From: Lysinibacillus louembei
Lineage (GTDB): Bacteria; Bacillota; Bacilli; Bacillales_A; Planococcaceae
Direction of reading: 5' to 3'
NCBI RefSeq assembly: GCF_033880585.1
Contig: NZ_CP137624.1
Coordinates: 3,073,501-3,137,500, forward strand
DNA: 64,000 bases
Program-made: the position numbers and the translations under genes
Notes under the pieces: generated by a model
What the model was told of the DNA's origin: nothing
Seen by the model: the letters and a program-made list of their open reading frames with translations, nothing else
Databases searched by the model: none
Shown: positions 61,285 to 64,000 of the stretch, one piece after another
How positions within the stretch are numbered: the stretch's first letter is position 1
Layout of the letters: the number at the start of each line of letters is the position of its first letter

Positions 61285-62226
61285 TCATACCTCGCTACCT
61301 TTCGTTTGTAAATGATGCATGCTGCCATATAGCTTTTCCATTAACTCAAATTGCTCTTTGTCATAGAAGCTACATTTATTCACACCGAAGACCTTCGCCA
61401 CCTCTAAAGAAAAGCGCACTGCCCCTTCTACATCCACGACATGTGTAGCACCTGTTGCACAGCCTGCAACCGCTGTCTCGGTTGTAATGGCTACCCCAAC
61501 TACAGGGCTCGTTGTTGCCACTGCTGGCTGTAAAATACTATTAATATGGAACAAACCATTTCCATAAGGGGTAATATCCTGTGTTGTAATCGGTAATACA
61601 ACAGGTGCAATACCAGTAGATTGCTTGTAAATATTCAGTAAATCATCACTAATTTTTAAAATATAGCCCTCTTTAACAGTTGGTGTAATCGCAAAGCCTT
61701 TATGGTTACAAACTTGATTTCCCTTCGTTGTATCAATCGATAAAATGGCATCCATATCTGGATCGATTTCGTGCTGGTTCATGACACCGATATTTACAGG
61801 TGAATCCATAAAAGGCACTGGGTCATGTGGTAAAGTTGGCGCTATCGGACAAATATGTGTCGTGAAAATAACATCGCCCTCTAATTGATCTCCCTTTAAA
61901 GCCATATCGATGGTCTTCGCTGCGCTTGCTATGCAGGCTAATGCGCCATCACCATCCGATACAAAGCCTGTCATCTCTGGTCTTGCACCGATACCTCCTA
62001 AACGTCCAATAATACCTAATGTTGGCGCATTGCCTCCTGAGGATTTACCGTTTTTCCCCTTTACTACAATTTTCACAAAATCCGTAGAGCCCTTTGCTCC
62101 TTCAATTGTTTGAACGGTTACCTCCACATCAGGGTTAATTGCATGTAAGTAGTCCTTCACTACTTCTCCACTTACATGAATACTATCCATTAACTCATAA
62201 ACTTCCATTACATATTTTAACGACAT
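61285..62226 (-). CDS. DUF1177 family protein
   Basis: 313 residues. DUF1177 hallmarks: TLGIIGRLGGIGARPEMTGF, SDGDGALACIASAAKTIDMA, THICPIAPTLPHDPVPFMDS and INSILQPAVATTSPVVGVAI. No function is established; the family is repeatedly found with peptidases and Opp-type transporters, as here. It is encoded between the M20 gene and oppF on the same strand, so a role in degradation of an imported peptide or amino-acid derivative is inferred. AGGAGAATGTAAT precedes the ATG. Confidence 0.87.
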   Translation of the reverse strand: MSLKYVMEVYELMDSIHVSGEVVKDYLHAINPDVEVTVQTIEGAKGSTDFVKIVVKGKNGKSSGGNAPTLGIIGRLGGIGARPEMTGFVSDGDGALACIASAAKTIDMALKGDQLEGDVIFTTHICPIAPTLPHDPVPFMDSPVNIGVMNQHEIDPDMDAILSIDTTKGNQVCNHKGFAITPTVKEGYILKISDDLLNIYKQSTGIAPVVLPITTQDITPYGNGLFHINSILQPAVATTSPVVGVAITTETAVAGCATGATHVVDVEGAVRFSLEVAKVFGVNKCSFYDKEQFELMEKLYGSMHHLQTKGSEV

Positions 62227-62253
62227 ATTACATTCTCCTTTATACGCTATTAG

Positions 62254-63246
62254 TTATTTTGTTTGTTCAAATAAATGGCAGGATACTTGATGATGTGTAT
62301 CTGTCAATGAATCTAGCTGTGGCTGAATTTGCGCACATTTTTCCATCGCAAAGCGGCAGCGTTTATGAAATGCGCAGCCACTCGGTGGATTCACAGGGCT
62401 AGGTACATCGCCAGATAAAATAATGCGATCCTTTGTATCAAATGGATTTTCCTTCGGTATTGCTGATAATAGTGCCTGTGTATATGGATGCTGTGGATTG
62501 CTATAAATCTCCTCATATGTGCCCATCTCAACAATTTTGCCTAAATACATCACGGCAATGCGGTCACACATATAGTTCACAACATTTAAATCATGTGAAA
62601 TAAAAATATATGTCAGTCCAAAATCTTTTTGTAAATCCTTTAGTAAATTAATCACTTGCGCTTGAACAGATACATCCAGTGCTGAAACCGGCTCATCACA
62701 TACGACAATATCTGGATTTAGGGCAAGCGCTCGTGCAATGTTAATACGCTGTCTTTGACCGCCTGAAAATTCGTGTGGGTAACGCTTTGCATGGTAATCG
62801 CTTAAGCCAACTGTTTCAAGTAGCTCTATTACGCGCTTTTTCCTTGCCGCCTCATCGCCAATTCCATGAATCACCATCGGCTCTGCAATTAAGTATTCAA
62901 TCGTTTTTCTTGGATCGAGCGATGCATATGGATTTTGAAAGACCATTTGAATCGATTTACGTGCTGAGCGAATGTCTGCCGTATTTAAACTAGCTAAATC
63001 GACGCCCTGAAACTCCACCGTTCCTTCCGTTGGGGCAATGAGTTGATTAATTAGGCGTGCAACCGTTGATTTGCCGCAGCCGGACTCCCCAACAATGCCT
63101 AATGTTTCTCCTTTATATAGCTCAAAGCTAACACCATCCACTGCCTTGACATGCTGTGTTACCTTTTTAAAAGGAATCGAATTTTTAATTGGAAAATGCT
63201 TTTTTAAATTGCTTACTTTTAATACGAGCTCTTTATTTTGCTGCAT
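62254..63246 (-). CDS. Oligopeptide/dipeptide ABC transporter ATPase OppF/DppF
   Basis: 330 residues: Walker A GIVGESGCGKSTVARL, signature FSGGQRQRINIARALAL, Walker B PDIVVCDEPVSALDVSVQAQ and H-loop FISHDL, ending with the oligo_HPY tail GDVPSPVNPPSGCAFHKRCR, whose Cys residues can bind an Fe-S cluster or metal. It overlaps the oppD stop by 14 bp. It energises uptake of peptides or nickel together with OppD; the permease and binding-protein genes should lie to the right. Confidence 0.93.
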   Translation of the reverse strand: MQQNKELVLKVSNLKKHFPIKNSIPFKKVTQHVKAVDGVSFELYKGETLGIVGESGCGKSTVARLINQLIAPTEGTVEFQGVDLASLNTADIRSARKSIQMVFQNPYASLDPRKTIEYLIAEPMVIHGIGDEAARKKRVIELLETVGLSDYHAKRYPHEFSGGQRQRINIARALALNPDIVVCDEPVSALDVSVQAQVINLLKDLQKDFGLTYIFISHDLNVVNYMCDRIAVMYLGKIVEMGTYEEIYSNPQHPYTQALLSAIPKENPFDTKDRIILSGDVPSPVNPPSGCAFHKRCRFAMEKCAQIQPQLDSLTDTHHQVSCHLFEQTK

Positions 63247-64000
63247 TAAAAATCCCCTCCTTACGCGGGATAATTTGCTCCTTCGATTGCAAATGACAGG
63301 CTACAAAATGCTGGTCCTTTACTTCCACTAATTCAGGTGCTGTTGTATGACAAAGCTCCGTTGCTAAAGGGCATCTTGCTGCAAAGGGACAGCCGCTAAT
63401 TGGCATCGTTAAATCTGGTGGACTTCCCGGTATGGCAGGCAATCGCTGCTGTCCATGTGTATCCATCGTAATTTGCGATTCAAGTAGCCCCCACGTATAT
63501 GGATGTAACGAGCCTTCATATAATTGCTTCGTCGTTGTGGATTCTACAGTGCGTCCAGCGTACATCACATTTACTTTGTCACATAATTCCCAGACGACGC
63601 CTAAATCATGGGTAATCATGATGATTGCTGTATCATGCTCCTGCTGTAATTTCTTCATTAAATCCAAAATTTGTGCTTGCACTGTAACATCCAGTGCTGT
63701 CGTTGGCTCATCTGCTATTAACAGCTTTGGATTACAGGCGAGTGCAATCGCAATCATGACACGCTGCCTCATCCCACCTGAAAATTCGTGAGGATACATT
63801 TTCAGTCGTTTTTCAGGCTCAGGAATGCCTACCATTTTCAGCATTTCTACAGCCTTGACATTCGCCTCTTTTTTAGAGAGCTTTTCATGTGCACGAATAA
63901 CCTCAACGATTTGATTTCCTACTGTCAGCACAGGGTTTAAGCTTGTAATGGGGTCTTGGAAAATCATTGATATCTCATTTCCCCGTATCTCGCGCATCCC
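63233..64000 (-). CDS. Oligopeptide/dipeptide ABC transporter ATPase OppD/DppD, C-terminal part
   Basis: 255 codons present; the N-terminus with Walker A continues past the right edge. Visible: Q-loop ISMIFQDPITSLNPVLTVGN, signature FSGGMRQRVMIAIALACNPK, Walker B LLIADEPTTALDVTVQAQIL, H-loop MITHDL and the oligo_HPY end GSPPDLTMPISGCPFAARCP. Partner of OppF immediately downstream. Confidence 0.93.
   Translation of the reverse strand, partial: GMREIRGNEISMIFQDPITSLNPVLTVGNQIVEVIRAHEKLSKKEANVKAVEMLKMVGIPEPEKRLKMYPHEFSGGMRQRVMIAIALACNPKLLIADEPTTALDVTVQAQILDLMKKLQQEHDTAIIMITHDLGVVWELCDKVNVMYAGRTVESTTTKQLYEGSLHPYTWGLLESQITMDTHGQQRLPAIPGSPPDLTMPISGCPFAARCPLATELCHTTAPELVEVKDQHFVACHLQSKEQIIPRKEGIFNAAK

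Overview
The window looks like chromosome of a low-GC, spore-forming Bacillales bacterium, most likely a Lysinibacillus-like member of the Planococcaceae. Pointers are a gamma-type small acid-soluble spore protein, a spore-surface locus, the yoaS/HTH/yoaT set, the ypjP-thyA-dfrA neighbourhood, a bacilliredoxin, SLH-domain surface protein and Bacillus-type ribosome binding sites. No rRNA or tRNA was recognised. Genus is inference from gene content.

Left part (1-12 kb): a CRISPR block. The start of a type I-C cas operon (cas3, then cas5 running off the left edge) lies just beyond the leader-distal end of a 42-repeat type II-A array. That array is followed by csn2, cas2, cas1 and cas9, all on the minus strand, and by a divergent tracrRNA. 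About 190 bp past the tracrRNA is a solitary I-C-like repeat with its own promoter-like sequence and terminator, which could encode a crRNA-like regulatory RNA.

12-19.6 kb: housekeeping and accessory genes: yoaT/HTH/yoaS, Nudix, a fluoride channel pair (crcB1/crcB2), an acetyltransferase, a lipoprotein, the TPP-riboswitch-controlled thiMDE operon, a DUF218 protein and an FMN reductase.

19.7-41 kb: five short type I-C arrays are scattered among ordinary genes: B and C on the plus strand, D, E and F on the minus strand. Each has a leader carrying the same 45-bp inverted-repeat element 114-115 bp from the first repeat. Between them lie an IS3-family element inserted in the terminator of array B, a large SLH-anchored surface protein, a GntR-controlled ABC transporter operon, dfrA, a putative spore-surface locus, a GIY-YIG protein and thyA. 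The cas genes serving these arrays are probably those at the left edge.

41-47.3 kb: a DnaD-like replication protein, ypjP, a 24-residue membrane peptide, YitT, a quinone/catechol-response operon with an MhqR-type box, an RsmJ-like methyltransferase and a bacilliredoxin.

47.3-53.8 kb: an AT-rich accessory island with decayed genes and one intact four-gene ABC three-component (ABC-3C) type conflict/defence locus: TM protein, CTD-type protein, middle component, DUF2326-like ATPase. Its first two proteins share a near-identical G-N-N-rich motif.

53.8-64 kb: a gamma-SASP, a divergent MarR/quinone-reductase pair, small membrane proteins, a second IS3-family element with ATAT target duplication, and an IclR-linked catabolic cluster (M29-like aminopeptidase, M20 peptidase, DUF1177) followed by the OppF and partial OppD ATPases of a peptide importer that continues beyond the right edge.
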